Position numbers and translations under genes: made by a program
The notes under the pieces: generated by a model
The model's input: only the letters and a program-made list of their open reading frames with translations
The model's database searches: none
What the model was told of the DNA's origin: nothing
Shown: positions 43,060 through 51,342 of the stretch, piece by piece
Numbering within the stretch: position 1 is the first letter of the stretch
Layout: each line of letters begins with the position of its first letter
Assembly (NCBI GenBank): GCA_027459645.1
Contig: DAIDHQ010000019.1
Coordinates: forward strand, 1-64,000
Length of the DNA stretch: 64,000 bases
Reading direction: 5' to 3'
From: Vulcanimicrobiota bacterium
GTDB lineage: Bacteria > Vulcanimicrobiota > Vulcanimicrobiia > Vulcanimicrobiales > Vulcanimicrobiaceae

Positions 43060-44256
43060 ATGCTCGCTGTTCACGATAAACGCATCGCCGACTCGATCTC
43101 CCGATTGGGTGCCGAGAACGCATTTCAAGTGCTCGCTCGCGCTAAGGAGATAGAAGCAACCGGCCGCCGCGTCGTGCACATGGAGATCGGCGAACCCGAT
43201 TTCGACACGCCCGAGCACATCAAAAAGGCGGCGATCGAATCGCTGATGGGACACGACACGCACTACACCCCGTCGGCTGGCATCATGGAACTGCGCGAAA
43301 CGGTCGCCGACTACGCGACGCGCTTTCGCAAGATGCCGGAACCGTACACCGCAGCGAACGTTACCGTGGCGCCCGGCGCGAAGCCCATCATCTGGAATAT
43401 CCTAAGTGCGATCCTGAATCCCGGCGACGACTTCATCTATTTCGATCCCGCGTATCCCGCGTACGGATCGGCGTCGACGTACCTGCAGGCGAACGTCATT
43501 CGCATTCCGCTGCGCGAGAAGCTGAACTGGCGCATGGATCTTGACGAGCTCGCGAGCCGCGTGAGTTCGAAGACCAAAGCGATCGTCATTAACTCGCCGC
43601 ACAATCCGACGGGCGGCGTGCTGCTGCGTTCGGATTTGGAACGCATCGCCGAACTCGCGCAGAAGCACGACTTCCTGGTGATCGCGGACGAGATCTACAG
43701 CCGCAACTTCTATCTGGACACCGAGTTCGTCTCGATCGCGTCGCTGCCGGGAATGAAGGAGCGCACGATCATCGTCGACGGCTTCTCGAAGGCCTACGCG
43801 ATGACGGGATGGCGCTTGGGTTATGCGATCATGCCCGAAGAGCTCTGCAAAGTGGTGACGCTCTTCAACAACAACACCTTCAGCTGCGTGACGTCGTTCG
43901 TGCAGAAAGCCGGCATCGCCGCGCTGACCGGACCGGATGCGCCGGTCGTCGAGATGAACGAGATGTTCCGCAAGCGCCGCGACAAGATCGTGAGCGGTCT
44001 TAACGCAATTCCGGGCCTGAGCTGCACGACGCCCGAAGGCGCCTTTTACGCCTTCCCCAACGTGCAACAGTACACGCACGACGACAAAGCGCTCGCGAAT
44101 TTCTTACTGGAACAAGCCGGCGTCGCATGCGGCGGCGGTTCGTCGTTTGGTCCGGCCGGCGCGGGCTACCTGCGCTTCTCGTACGCGGCGTCGCTCGACG
44201 ACATCGATTACGCGCTCGCGCAGATCCGCGAGATGCTGCCGAAATTCAAAGCCTAG
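43060..44256 (+). CDS. Pyridoxal-phosphate aminotransferase, class I/II
   Basis: A 398-residue fold type I aminotransferase of the aspartate aminotransferase group. The PLP lysine is Lys244 in GFSKAYAMTGWRLGY. INSPHNPTGGV supplies the Asn that holds the PLP ring, and ADEIYSRNFY the Asp and Tyr. EPDFDTPEHIKKAA at the start is the substrate-side segment. Its exact amino acid cannot be fixed by sequence alone. It is divergent from the giant-protein module and followed by a repeat cluster and terminator. Confidence 0.92.
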   Translation: MLAVHDKRIADSISRLGAENAFQVLARAKEIEATGRRVVHMEIGEPDFDTPEHIKKAAIESLMGHDTHYTPSAGIMELRETVADYATRFRKMPEPYTAANVTVAPGAKPIIWNILSAILNPGDDFIYFDPAYPAYGSASTYLQANVIRIPLREKLNWRMDLDELASRVSSKTKAIVINSPHNPTGGVLLRSDLERIAELAQKHDFLVIADEIYSRNFYLDTEFVSIASLPGMKERTIIVDGFSKAYAMTGWRLGYAIMPEELCKVVTLFNNNTFSCVTSFVQKAGIAALTGPDAPVVEMNEMFRKRRDKIVSGLNAIPGLSCTTPEGAFYAFPNVQQYTHDDKALANFLLEQAGVACGGGSSFGPAGAGYLRFSYAASLDDIDYALAQIREMLPKFKA

Positions 44257-44259
44257 CAA

Positions 44260-44358
44260 TGTCATCCTGAGCCCTTCGACTCGCTTCGCTCGCTCAGGAC
44301 AGGCTCCGTGATGTCATCCTGAGCTTGTCGAAGGATGGCATTGCGCAGACGAAGGATC
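44260..44358 (+). repeat. Dispersed repeats, degenerate copies
   Basis: Two partial copies, TGTCATCCTGAGC at 44260-44272 and again at 44313-44325, are joined by related segments such as CTCGCTTCGCTCGCTCAGGACA. They start immediately after the aminotransferase stop. Unlike the other copies, these read left-end first. Confidence 0.7.
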
Positions 44359-44371
44359 GCAACGAACGAAG

Positions 44372-44404
44372 AGCCCGGCGAAACGACGCCGGGCTTTTCT
44401 CTTT
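44372..44404 (+). terminator. Rho-independent terminator after the aminotransferase
   Basis: A 9-base-pair stem AGCCCGGCG/CGCCGGGCT with loop AAACGA is followed by TTTCTCTTTC. It lies between blocks of the dispersed repeat and ends the aminotransferase transcript. Confidence 0.8.
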
Positions 44405-44408
44405 CATC

Positions 44409-44532
44409 GGTCCTTCGTCTACGCGCTTTCGCTTCGCGAAACCACTCCGCTCAGGATGACAAACAGATTGCGGTCCTTCGTCTACGCGCTTTCGCTTCGC
44501 GAAACCGCTCCGCTCAGGATGACAAACAGATT
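44409..44532 (+). repeat. Two tandem copies of the dispersed hairpin repeat
   Basis: Copies at 44409-44470 and 44472-44532 have a 63-base period and differ at very few positions (for example ACCACT versus ACCGCT). Each runs from GGTCCTTCGTCTACGCG to CTCAGGATGACAAACAGATT and contains the stem TTTCGC/GCGAAA with loop TTC. Their near identity indicates a recent duplication. Confidence 0.85.
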
Positions 44533-44566
44533 AAAGCTCAATGATATGCAGTGTTCTCTCAGGTTC

Positions 44567-44581
44567 GCCTAATGATTAGGC
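44567..44581. promoter_or_regulatory. Operator-like palindrome upstream of a lipoprotein gene
   Basis: GCCTAAT at 44567-44573 and ATTAGGC at 44575-44581 form a perfect dyad around one central base, 62 bases before the ATG of the lipoprotein gene. It could bind a dimeric regulator. No regulator gene is adjacent. Confidence 0.35.
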
Positions 44582-44643
44582 CTGGTGCGCGCCTTTATGC
44601 TCGGGGAGCAAACCAGCTTCACCGACACACGAGGACCACAGGC

Positions 44644-45807
44644 ATGCGCAACCACCTCTTTTTTGCACTCGCTGCAACGTTCGCACTCGCCGCGTGCGGA
44701 GGCGGCGGCAGCGGTTCCGCGACACCGCCGGTCACGGGCGGAGGCACCAACAACCCGCCGACGACACCGCAAAGTCAATCCGAAGACGCGATCGGCGTGA
44801 CGAATTCGCTCGGCGATCCCGTCAAGACGATCGCGAGCTTCAACAACAATACTTCCGGCGCTTTATTGGTCGCCCGCAGTGGCGCGTTGCTGCCGATGAG
44901 CGGCGGCAACGGTACCTGCAACAACGGCGTGGAGTTCTGGTCGCCCGATAAGAACGGCGACGCGAATTCGACCGAAGAACAATACTTCTACGATAGCGGT
45001 TGCACGCAGATTGCGCGCGACATCGTGCGCATCTTCAATCAAAGCGGTTCCAGCGAGAGCGTGAATCGCAGCGACAAGCAGTACGCGATCAACAATTCGA
45101 CGCCTACAGCGCAGCGCACCACCACCATCAACTTCATCAACGGCACCTTTAACGCCAACGGCTTCCCCAATACGGCCGACGGCTTCGACCGTTCGGATAC
45201 GAGCGAATTGGATATTGCCGGTTCGAAGACGATTCTGGGCGACAACGAGCTCGTGATGCTTCCCAGCAGCAACAGCGTCAACAATTTCTGCGGCGACAGT
45301 GCCGGCTATAACGCAACGGGCATCCAGTCGCTCAACGAAACCTTCGGCTGGCAAGGCGTCACGGTGAGCGGCACGCGCACCGTCAACAACGACGGTTCGG
45401 TGACGTGGCAGTCGACGCATCAAGGCAGCACGACGAAGGGCGCAATCGGTTCGCTCTCGATCAACGTCGGCGCGGCGAACACCGCCTGCCCGATCGGAAC
45501 GCCGGAGTACACGCTGCAGGGTGGTACGTCACAAGGCAGCTACACGATCCCGGTGAGCGCGACGTTCCTGCACGGCGAGCTCACGGACCTCGTCGTGACG
45601 AACGCACAGCTCGCAAACGGCAACACGCTCAACGTCCAAACGAACAGCGGCGTCTCGCCGACGAACAGTCAGTTCATCACCGGCATCATCAGCAACAACG
45701 GTACGCAGATCGCCACGTTCGCCGTCGACACGTTCGGTGACGGCACGCTGACGGTGACGTCGAGCGGCGCACAGTACGTGATGAGCGACTGGCACGTCGT
45801 GAAGTAA
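44644..45807 (+). CDS. Lipoprotein of unknown function
   Basis: A 387-residue predicted lipoprotein. The signal MRNHLFFALAATFALAAC ends at lipobox Cys18, followed by a Gly/Ser/Thr/Pro-rich tether to about residue 55. The rest is Thr/Asn/Ser/Gly-rich with alternating hydrophobic residues, suggesting a beta-barrel or beta-helix fold, and contains Cys residues near 90, 120 and 218. GAGGA lies upstream of ATG 44644. It stands alone between a terminator and a pseudogene. I do not recognise the family. Confidence 0.75.
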   Translation: MRNHLFFALAATFALAACGGGGSGSATPPVTGGGTNNPPTTPQSQSEDAIGVTNSLGDPVKTIASFNNNTSGALLVARSGALLPMSGGNGTCNNGVEFWSPDKNGDANSTEEQYFYDSGCTQIARDIVRIFNQSGSSESVNRSDKQYAINNSTPTAQRTTTINFINGTFNANGFPNTADGFDRSDTSELDIAGSKTILGDNELVMLPSSNSVNNFCGDSAGYNATGIQSLNETFGWQGVTVSGTRTVNNDGSVTWQSTHQGSTTKGAIGSLSINVGAANTACPIGTPEYTLQGGTSQGSYTIPVSATFLHGELTDLVVTNAQLANGNTLNVQTNSGVSPTNSQFITGIISNNGTQIATFAVDTFGDGTLTVTSSGAQYVMSDWHVVK

Positions 45808-45831
45808 GACGTTCCTCCACGAGCGGCAAGC

Positions 45832-45868
45832 GAAGCCCGGGACGATCGAACTCCCGGGCTTCTTGCCT
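45832..45868 (+). terminator. Rho-independent terminator after the lipoprotein
   Basis: An 11-base-pair stem GAAGCCCGGGA/TCCCGGGCTTC with loop CGATCGAAC is followed by TTGCCTT. The T-tract is weak, but the stem is perfect. Confidence 0.7.
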
Positions 45869-45967
45869 TCTGGCGCCTTGGGTTGCTTGGGCATCTCTGC
45901 GACGTGAACCGACCTTAAGGGTGCTCGCTCTGCCAATAGGGAACCGTGGTTTCTAAAAGAGGTGCCT

Positions 45968-46351
45968 ATGCGACTCCTTACCGTATCGGCCATGCCTTGG
46001 GCGGCCGCCCTTTTCGTCGCGGCGATGCTCGCCGCGTCGCAACCAACGCTCGGCGAGGGTCAAGATGCGTGCACGAGCGGCGCCGCCACGCCGACTCAAG
46101 TGATTGCCGCTTGTACGGCAGATACCCGGCACGGCGACACCCGCAAAAACGCTCGCAGCGGCATCCGTTAGGCAGCCCGGCGCAGTCGGACCCAACACGA
46201 ATCTGTGCAAGCGCACTTCTACATCGGCGAATGGTACGCGCTGCACCAGCAGCTCGCGCTTGCGAAGAGTAACCTGAACCTAGCGGAAAAAACGTGCCCC
46301 CGCACATTCATCGAATATACGGGGGCGAAAGCCGAACTCGGCCGCTTATAG
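45968..46351 (+). pseudogene. TPR-type exported protein, interrupted by a stop codon
   Basis: A signal peptide (MRLLTVSAMPWAAALFVAAML) and the Cys-rich start typical of small TPR proteins (QVIAACTADTRHGDTRKN) run into a TAG at 46169-46171. The same frame continues after it with AHFYIGEWYALHQQLALAKS, AEKTCPRTFIEYTGAKAEL and a TAG at 46349-46351, which is the characteristic last repeat of such proteins. The middle repeats seem missing. AGAGG precedes ATG 45968. I read it as a decayed gene; a functional short peptide of 67 residues is possible. Confidence 0.6.
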
Positions 46352-46375
46352 TTCCGTTACGTCAGCTACGCGAAG

Positions 46376-46639
46376 CTACCGCTTCGCCCAGGCAATGCAC
46401 CAGCCTTTGGGGCTGATCGTGCCGGTCACGACCGAACAGCCGTGCGGTTTGCGGAAGAACCGGCAGCCGCTGCACTCCCGGCCGTGGGGTCCCGGCTTGT
46501 CTTGATACTTGAACTGCTTCTTATTATCAGCGGCCTCGGCCGGCAGGGCTCCCGCGGCTACTGCCGCCGCCAATGCCGGAAGCACCAGCAGCTGTTTGAT
46601 TGCCGAAGCGCGCGAGCGCTTCTCCTTGCCGTCTTCCAT
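46376..46639 (-). CDS. High-potential iron-sulfur protein (HiPIP)
   Basis: An 87-residue exported electron carrier with a 4Fe-4S cluster of high redox potential. Cys56, Cys59, Cys68 and Cys81 have the C-x2-C-x8-C-x12-C spacing, in the contexts GRECSGCRFF and SPKGWCIAWAKR, which is the family signature. The N-terminal KEKRSRASAIKQLL region and hydrophobic stretch suggest export, possibly by Tat after cofactor insertion, though the RR motif is not perfect. A strong GGAGGG precedes ATG 46639. HiPIPs commonly feed electrons to oxidases or photosynthetic reaction centres. Confidence 0.93.
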   Translation of the reverse strand: MEDGKEKRSRASAIKQLLVLPALAAAVAAGALPAEAADNKKQFKYQDKPGPHGRECSGCRFFRKPHGCSVVTGTISPKGWCIAWAKR

Positions 46640-46725
46640 TTCGACCCTCCTAGATAAGCTTTGACGAGAAACGCTATTCGGTACGAGTTAGTGCGGCGTT
46701 CCTGCAACCGCCCAGGGAAGCGTTC

Positions 46726-47730
46726 CTAGATTAGTTTCATGGCGCGTTTCACGTCGGTCATCACGGCATGCGCGACTTCCCGCGTGCGCGCGGTGCCATC
46801 AGCGACGATCGCCTCGACTTGCGCCGGATCGCTACGGAAGGTTGCGAGCCGCTCGCGAATCGGGCGCAGATACGCGTTGAGCTGTTCGGCAAAATCGGTC
46901 TTATCCGCCACGCAGCCGAGCGCGCCGCTACGGCAGCCTTCGGCAATCGCATCGGTCTTGAGCGGGTTGACGAACTTCCACATCGCAAAGAGCGGGCAGA
47001 CTTCAGGACGGCCGGGATCGCCTCGCCGAATCTTCTGCGGATCGGTGATCATCGAGCGCACCTTCTTCGTCGTGGTCTCTTCGTCGTCGGCGAGCAGGAT
47101 CGCGTTGTTGTACGACTTCGACATCTTGCGCCCGTCGGTGCCGGGAACTTCCGCAAACTCCGTGAGCGTCGGTTGCGCTTCGACGAGCACTTCTTGGCCG
47201 TCGCCGTAGAGATGATTGAAGCGCCGCACGACCTCGCGGCCGAATTCCAAATGCGCGACTTGATCGCGTCCGACCGGCACGCGTTCGCCTCGAACGATCG
47301 CGATGTCGCAGGCTTGCAGCAGCGGATAGCCGAGGAAACCGTACGTCGCAACGTGCGCGCCGAGTTCTTCTTGCTGGCCCTTCCACGTCGGCACGCGTTC
47401 GAGCCACGAAACCGGCGTGATCATCGACAGCAGCGTGTGCAGTTCGGTGATTTCCGGCACCGCCGATTGCAGAAAAATCGTGGATTTTTTCGGATCGACG
47501 CCGGCGGCCAACCACACCGCGACCATCTCGTTACGCGCGTCGCGGATCGTTTGCGGATGTTCGTAGCCCGTCGTATACGCGTGCAGATCGGCGATTTCGA
47601 AATATGCGTCGGCCGTGTCGCAGAAGCTCACCCACTGGGTGAGCACGCCCTCCAAATGTCCGAGATGAAGGCCGCCCGTGGGGCGCATTCCCGCCATCAC
47701 GCGGGGTTTGGAGAGCGTTGTGGTCGACAT
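46726..47730 (-). CDS. trpS: Tryptophanyl-tRNA synthetase
   Basis: A 334-residue class I synthetase that charges tRNA-Trp. The HIGH-type motif is PTGGLHLGH at 17-25 and the KMSKS motif lies near residue 200 in DGRKMSKSYNN. GYPLLQACDIAIVRG is the tryptophan-pocket helix region. ATG 47730 lies eight bases after the thiD stop, so it is likely in one operon with parA-parB-thiE-thiD. Confidence 0.96.
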   Translation of the reverse strand: MSTTTLSKPRVMAGMRPTGGLHLGHLEGVLTQWVSFCDTADAYFEIADLHAYTTGYEHPQTIRDARNEMVAVWLAAGVDPKKSTIFLQSAVPEITELHTLLSMITPVSWLERVPTWKGQQEELGAHVATYGFLGYPLLQACDIAIVRGERVPVGRDQVAHLEFGREVVRRFNHLYGDGQEVLVEAQPTLTEFAEVPGTDGRKMSKSYNNAILLADDEETTTKKVRSMITDPQKIRRGDPGRPEVCPLFAMWKFVNPLKTDAIAEGCRSGALGCVADKTDFAEQLNAYLRPIRERLATFRSDPAQVEAIVADGTARTREVAHAVMTDVKRAMKLI

Positions 47731-47738
47731 ATCCGCGG

Positions 47739-48497
47739 CTAATACGCCACGGTAAGCCCGCCAAACTCCCGGCCGCCGGCAATTTTTCTGCGTACGAACG
47801 CGCGCGCGAATTGCACCGCGTCGCGCAGCGGGTCGCCCTGGGCGAGCGCGCAGGCGAGCGCCATCGCCAAGATGCACCCGGTCCCGCGCACGTCGCCTTC
47901 GATACGGGAGCCGCTCAAGATCTCGACTTCATCGATCGTTGCGAGCGCATCGACGGGATTTTCATCCAGGTGGCCGCCTTTGAGCAACACCGCGCGACAA
48001 CCTAAACGCTGGAGATCGCGCGCCGCTTCGGCGAGGCCGTCGCGATCGATCGTCCGGCCGCCGAGCAGCGTCGAAGCCTCGGGGAGATTCGGCGTGAGAA
48101 TCACGTTCGGCAGCGACGCGATCTCACGGCGAAGCGCGAGAACCGTTGCATCATCGGCGAACCGTCCGCCCCGGGTCGCGCCTATGACCGGATCGACGAC
48201 GACCGGCACGTCGTACAACCGGCGCAGCGCCTGCGCGACTTGCGCGACGCTTCCGCCCGAAGTGAGCGCGCCGACGCGCACCGCCGCGATTTCACGCGTG
48301 TCCACGCTTTCGAACTGCGCGCGCACGATCTCCGCGGAGAGCGTTTCCACGGCCGCGATGCCGCTCGCGTCTTGCGCGCTCACCGCCGTACGCACGGAAA
48401 GCACGCGGACGCCCAATTCGGCCCCGATCAGCAGATCCAGACCGACACCCGCGATGTTCCACGGATGTGTCGTCCCGACCGACAACACCGTCGTCAT
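47739..48497 (-). CDS. thiD: Hydroxymethylpyrimidine/phosphomethylpyrimidine kinase
   Basis: A 252-residue ribokinase-fold enzyme phosphorylating the pyrimidine half of thiamine. VVVDPVIGATRGGRF is the ThiD signature, LTPNLPEASTLLGG follows, and GTGCILAMALACALA is the anion-hole segment with Cys where other ThiD have Thr/Ser nearby. The substrate-loop starts TTHPWNIAGVGLD in place of the usual SGGAGI, so substrate choice could differ. ATG 48497 overlaps the previous stop (ATGA). Confidence 0.88.
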   Translation of the reverse strand: MTTVLSVGTTHPWNIAGVGLDLLIGAELGVRVLSVRTAVSAQDASGIAAVETLSAEIVRAQFESVDTREIAAVRVGALTSGGSVAQVAQALRRLYDVPVVVDPVIGATRGGRFADDATVLALRREIASLPNVILTPNLPEASTLLGGRTIDRDGLAEAARDLQRLGCRAVLLKGGHLDENPVDALATIDEVEILSGSRIEGDVRGTGCILAMALACALAQGDPLRDAVQFARAFVRRKIAGGREFGGLTVAY

Positions 48498-48856
48498 TTC
48501 ACATATCCCAGCCGTTCGTAGCACGCGAATCCCCTGGCTATGAGATCGCGCAACTCTTCATAGAGTTCGGGTTCGGGGGTCACAAAGTTGAAGCAGGACT
48601 TGCCGTGCAGCCGGCGGCGCAACGCGTCCGAGATGCCGCCCATCAGTTCGGGGTTGGAATAGATCGGCATGAAATGGAAACTCACGTAGTTTCTCCCGGC
48701 GCGCACGCCGCCGAAGAATATCGGCCGGCGGAAGCCCGAGACGGGTCCGGCTTCCAGGGTGAACTGCGCAGGCGTGTCCGCTGTGACGGTGAGGCGGTCG
48801 AGGTATGGGTCGAAGAGCGCCTTCAGATCCTCAAACGTCGTTCCGAACGCCGGCAC
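48494..48856 (-). CDS. Conserved hypothetical protein
   Basis: A 120-residue soluble protein with no signal or membrane helix. GRNYVSFHFMPIYSNPELM and LHGKSCFNFVTPEPELYEEL are motifs that I recall from a widespread unnamed family sometimes annotated near DUF1801, but I cannot assign a function. It lies between thiE and thiD, overlapping both by 26 and 4 bases, so it is certainly co-expressed with them; that does not prove a thiamine role. Confidence 0.75.
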   Translation of the reverse strand: MPAFGTTFEDLKALFDPYLDRLTVTADTPAQFTLEAGPVSGFRRPIFFGGVRAGRNYVSFHFMPIYSNPELMGGISDALRRRLHGKSCFNFVTPEPELYEELRDLIARGFACYERLGYVK

Positions 48857-49487
48857 GCTGCCTCCAGATGTCGACTAGCTCGCGCGCCGCGCGTTCCGGA
48901 TCCTCGACATCGAGCGCGGAGAGCACCGCCGCCATCGCCACGCCCGTGTCGCGCACGGCCGCAAGATTGCTGGCATTGATGCCGCCGATCGCCGCCGCCG
49001 GCAGCTCGACCGACCCCGCGACGCTCTCGAGCCCGGAGACGCCGATCGGCGCCCCCGCGTCGGCTTTGGAACCCGTGGCGTAGACGGCGCCCACGCCGAT
49101 ATAGTCGGCGCCGATGCGTTCGGCCATCCGGGCTTCATCGATCGTTCCGCACGAAAGTCCGACCAATCTCACGCCGAACTGTTCGCGCAGCGGCACGAGT
49201 TCTTCGAAGCCTTCGTCGTCGGGCCCGAGATGCACGCCGTCGCAATCAAAGTCGAGTGCCGCGCGCCAGTCGTCGTTCATGAAGAGCAACGCATTCGCGT
49301 CGCTCGTAACGCTGCGAATATCGCGTAATCGCTGCGCGTCGTAGCCTTGCTTCGCGCGGTATTGAATGACTGTGATGCCGCCGGAGAGCGCCCCTTGCGT
49401 GATTTCGAGCGCGCGCGGGCCGTCGTTGACGATCGCGTAGAGGCCGCGCAGGCGGTTTACTGCTTCGGACGGATCGACTTGCGCCAT
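48831..49487 (-). CDS. thiE: Thiamine-phosphate synthase
   Basis: A 218-residue TIM-barrel enzyme joining the pyrimidine and thiazole halves of thiamine. GGITVIQYRAKQ binds the pyrimidine, FMNDDWRAALDFDCDGVHLG supplies the metal-binding Asp residues, and IGVGAVYATGSKADAG is the phosphate loop. With thiD it gives the later part of thiamine synthesis; thiC, thiG and a TPP riboswitch are not seen here. The start overlaps the small membrane gene by 31 bases. Confidence 0.94.
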   Translation of the reverse strand: MAQVDPSEAVNRLRGLYAIVNDGPRALEITQGALSGGITVIQYRAKQGYDAQRLRDIRSVTSDANALLFMNDDWRAALDFDCDGVHLGPDDEGFEELVPLREQFGVRLVGLSCGTIDEARMAERIGADYIGVGAVYATGSKADAGAPIGVSGLESVAGSVELPAAAIGGINASNLAAVRDTGVAMAAVLSALDVEDPERAARELVDIWRQRAGVRNDV

Positions 49488-49639
49488 AGCCAGAGATTCA
49501 CGATGAGATAGGCGACGAAAAGCACGCTTATGCCGACGGCGAGCGCGGTCTTGTGCTGACTGAGCGCCATCGGCACGATCAAGACGAAACAGAGCACGCC
49601 GAACATGGCGATCGTGATGAGGCGAGTGAACGGAATCAT
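49457..49639 (-). CDS. Small two-helix membrane protein
   Basis: A 60-residue protein with two hydrophobic helices (about 6-24 and 31-51) and a basic C-terminus (LWRKSIRPKQ). I start at ATG 49639, because sequence further upstream lies in a dispersed repeat. It sits between parB and thiE and overlaps thiE by 31 bases in another frame. Function unknown. Confidence 0.6.
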   Translation of the reverse strand: MIPFTRLITIAMFGVLCFVLIVPMALSQHKTALAVGISVLFVAYLIVNLWLWRKSIRPKQ

Positions 49640-49640
49640 T

Positions 49641-49694
49641 CGTCCTTCAACTGCGCAGGTTCGCTTCGCGAACCGCTCCGCTCGGGATGACAAC
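49641..49694 (+). repeat. Dispersed hairpin repeat, copy E
   Basis: CGTCCTTCAACTGCGC to CGCTCGGGATGACAACG, with internal stem GGTTCGC (49658-49664) and GCGAACC (49668-49674) around loop TTC. It fills the gap between parB and the small membrane protein gene. Confidence 0.8.
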
Positions 49695-49696
49695 GT

Positions 49697-50563
49697 TTAG
49701 GGCTCAAGCAGCAACTCGCCCAGACGAATTAATTCTTTGTCGTTCGTGAAACGGAACTCGATGCGTCCGCCCTTACCGCTGCGCACGAGCGCGACGTGCG
49801 TGCCGAACCGCTCGCGCAGTCGCGACTCGAAGTCGTGTTCGTCGGGCGAGAGCTCGCGCAATTTCGGCGACTTGGCCGTCGCCGTTTCGGTCGTGACGGC
49901 GCCGGTGAGCGCCTCAAGCGCGCGAACGGAAAGCCCTTCGTTGAACGCCCGTTCGGCGAGCGGAACGCGGCGTTCGGCAGGCGCTGCCAGGAGCGCGCGG
50001 CCGTGTCCGGCCGAAAGCCTGCCGTCGGCCAGCATCGCCTTGACCGCATCGGGAAGTTGCAGCAGCCGTAAGCCGTTGGCGATGACGGGGCGGCTCTTGC
50101 CGACGCGATGCGCGACTTCTTCTTGCGTCAAGCCGTACTCATCGATCAGGCTCGAGAAACCCGCCGCCTCTTCGAGCGGATTCAGATTTTCGCGCTGCAA
50201 GTTTTCGATGATCGCGACTTCGAGCGTGTCGCGGTCGCCGATCTCGCGCACGATCGCCGGAATCGTTTCGCGCTGCAACGCGGCCGACGCGCGCCAGCGC
50301 CGCTCGCCGGCGACGAGTTCGAAGTGCTCGCCGCGACGCCGCACGATCACCGGAACGAGCACGCCGTAAATCGAGATCGAGGCTTTGAGTTCGTCGAGCG
50401 AATCTTGACCGAACGATTTACGCGGCTGATGCGGATTGGGCCGAATCGACGCAACCGGAATTTCGCGCAGCGCTTCGAAGGCCGCCGGCGAGGTTGGAAC
50501 CGGCGAGTCGCCGAGCAGCGCCCCGAGCCCCTTGCCGAGCCCACGCTTTGGTGGTTGGCTCAC
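49697..50563 (-). CDS. parB: Chromosome partitioning protein ParB
   Basis: A 288-residue CTPase clamp that loads at parS and recruits SMC. The N-terminus [13 protein letters not shown] is the ParA-stimulating segment. NPHQPRKSF and VAGERRWRA form the CTP-binding ParB/Srx motifs, [23 protein letters not shown] is the helix-turn-helix that reads parS, and the last 50 residues form the dimer domain. GTG 50563 overlaps the parA stop. Two parS-like sites lie just upstream of the operon at 52.7-52.8 kb. Confidence 0.97.
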   Translation of the reverse strand: MSQPPKRGLGKGLGALLGDSPVPTSPAAFEALREIPVASIRPNPHQPRKSFGQDSLDELKASISIYGVLVPVIVRRRGEHFELVAGERRWRASAALQRETIPAIVREIGDRDTLEVAIIENLQRENLNPLEEAAGFSSLIDEYGLTQEEVAHRVGKSRPVIANGLRLLQLPDAVKAMLADGRLSAGHGRALLAAPAERRVPLAERAFNEGLSVRALEALTGAVTTETATAKSPKLRELSPDEHDFESRLRERFGTHVALVRSGKGGRIEFRFTNDKELIRLGELLLEP

Positions 50564-51342
50564 GGACGTCCCACCGCGTGCGACTCTTGCGCGACGAGTT
50601 CTCTTGCAAGCGCCATATACGCTTGCGACCCGCGGCTCTTCACGTCGAAGAGAATGACGGGCTTACCGAACGACGGCGCTTCCGATAGACGAATGTTGCG
50701 CGGAATCTGCGTTTTGAACATTTGCTGCGGGAAATATTTCTCTAATTCGTCGAGCACTTCCATTGCCAATCGCGTGCGGCCATCGAACATCGTGACCAAC
50801 ACACCGCTCACGTGCAGCGACGGATTGAGCGCTTCGCGCACGCGCCGCACGACCGCGGTGAGCTGCGAGAGGCCTTCGAGCGCGTAGTATTCCGCCTGCA
50901 CGGGGATGACGATCTCTTCGGCGGCGGTGAGCGCGTTGATCGTCAGCAAACCGAGCGACGGCGGGCAATCGATCAGCACGTAATCGTAACGCGAGGCCAC
51001 CGGCACGACGGCTTGACGCAGACGCGTTTCGCGTGAAAGCGCCGATACCAATTCGATTTCCGCGCCGGCGAGGTTGATCGTCGCAGGCACGAGCATCAGA
51101 TGTTCGAGCTCGGTGCGTTGCGCGACGTCGTCGATCGTTGCTTGCTGCATCAGGACGTCGTAGACGTCGTGATGCAAACCGTGTTTTTCGATGCCGAATC
51201 CCGTCGTCGTGTTGCCTTGCGGGTCGCAATCGACGACGAGCACTTTCTGTCCGTCGACGGCAAGCGCGGCACCAAGATTGACGGCCGTCGTGCTTTTTCC
51301 GACGCCGCCTTTTTGATTGACGAGGGCGATGATTCGACTCAA
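50560..51342 (-). CDS. parA: Chromosome partitioning ATPase ParA
   Basis: A 260-residue deviant Walker ATPase (Soj type) that moves ParB-parS complexes. [16 protein letters not shown] holds the deviant Walker A (11-18), VVDCDPQGN is the A' motif and LIDCPPSLG Walker B. There is no N-terminal DNA-binding domain, so it is the chromosomal type. The TTG at 51342 overlaps the cca stop codon, indicating coupling to that gene. Confidence 0.97.
   Translation of the reverse strand: MSRIIALVNQKGGVGKSTTAVNLGAALAVDGQKVLVVDCDPQGNTTTGFGIEKHGLHHDVYDVLMQQATIDDVAQRTELEHLMLVPATINLAGAEIELVSALSRETRLRQAVVPVASRYDYVLIDCPPSLGLLTINALTAAEEIVIPVQAEYYALEGLSQLTAVVRRVREALNPSLHVSGVLVTMFDGRTRLAMEVLDELEKYFPQQMFKTQIPRNIRLSEAPSFGKPVILFDVKSRGSQAYMALARELVAQESHAVGRP

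Noticed and set aside
44260-44532. A CRISPR array in the repeat cluster after the aminotransferase
   Set aside because: The 63-base units are adjacent copies without variable spacers, other copies lie far away, and no cas gene is present.
49457-49700. A TPP riboswitch in front of thiE
   Set aside because: The stretch upstream of thiE is coding for a small membrane protein and then a dispersed repeat. No CUGAGA-type THI box was found.
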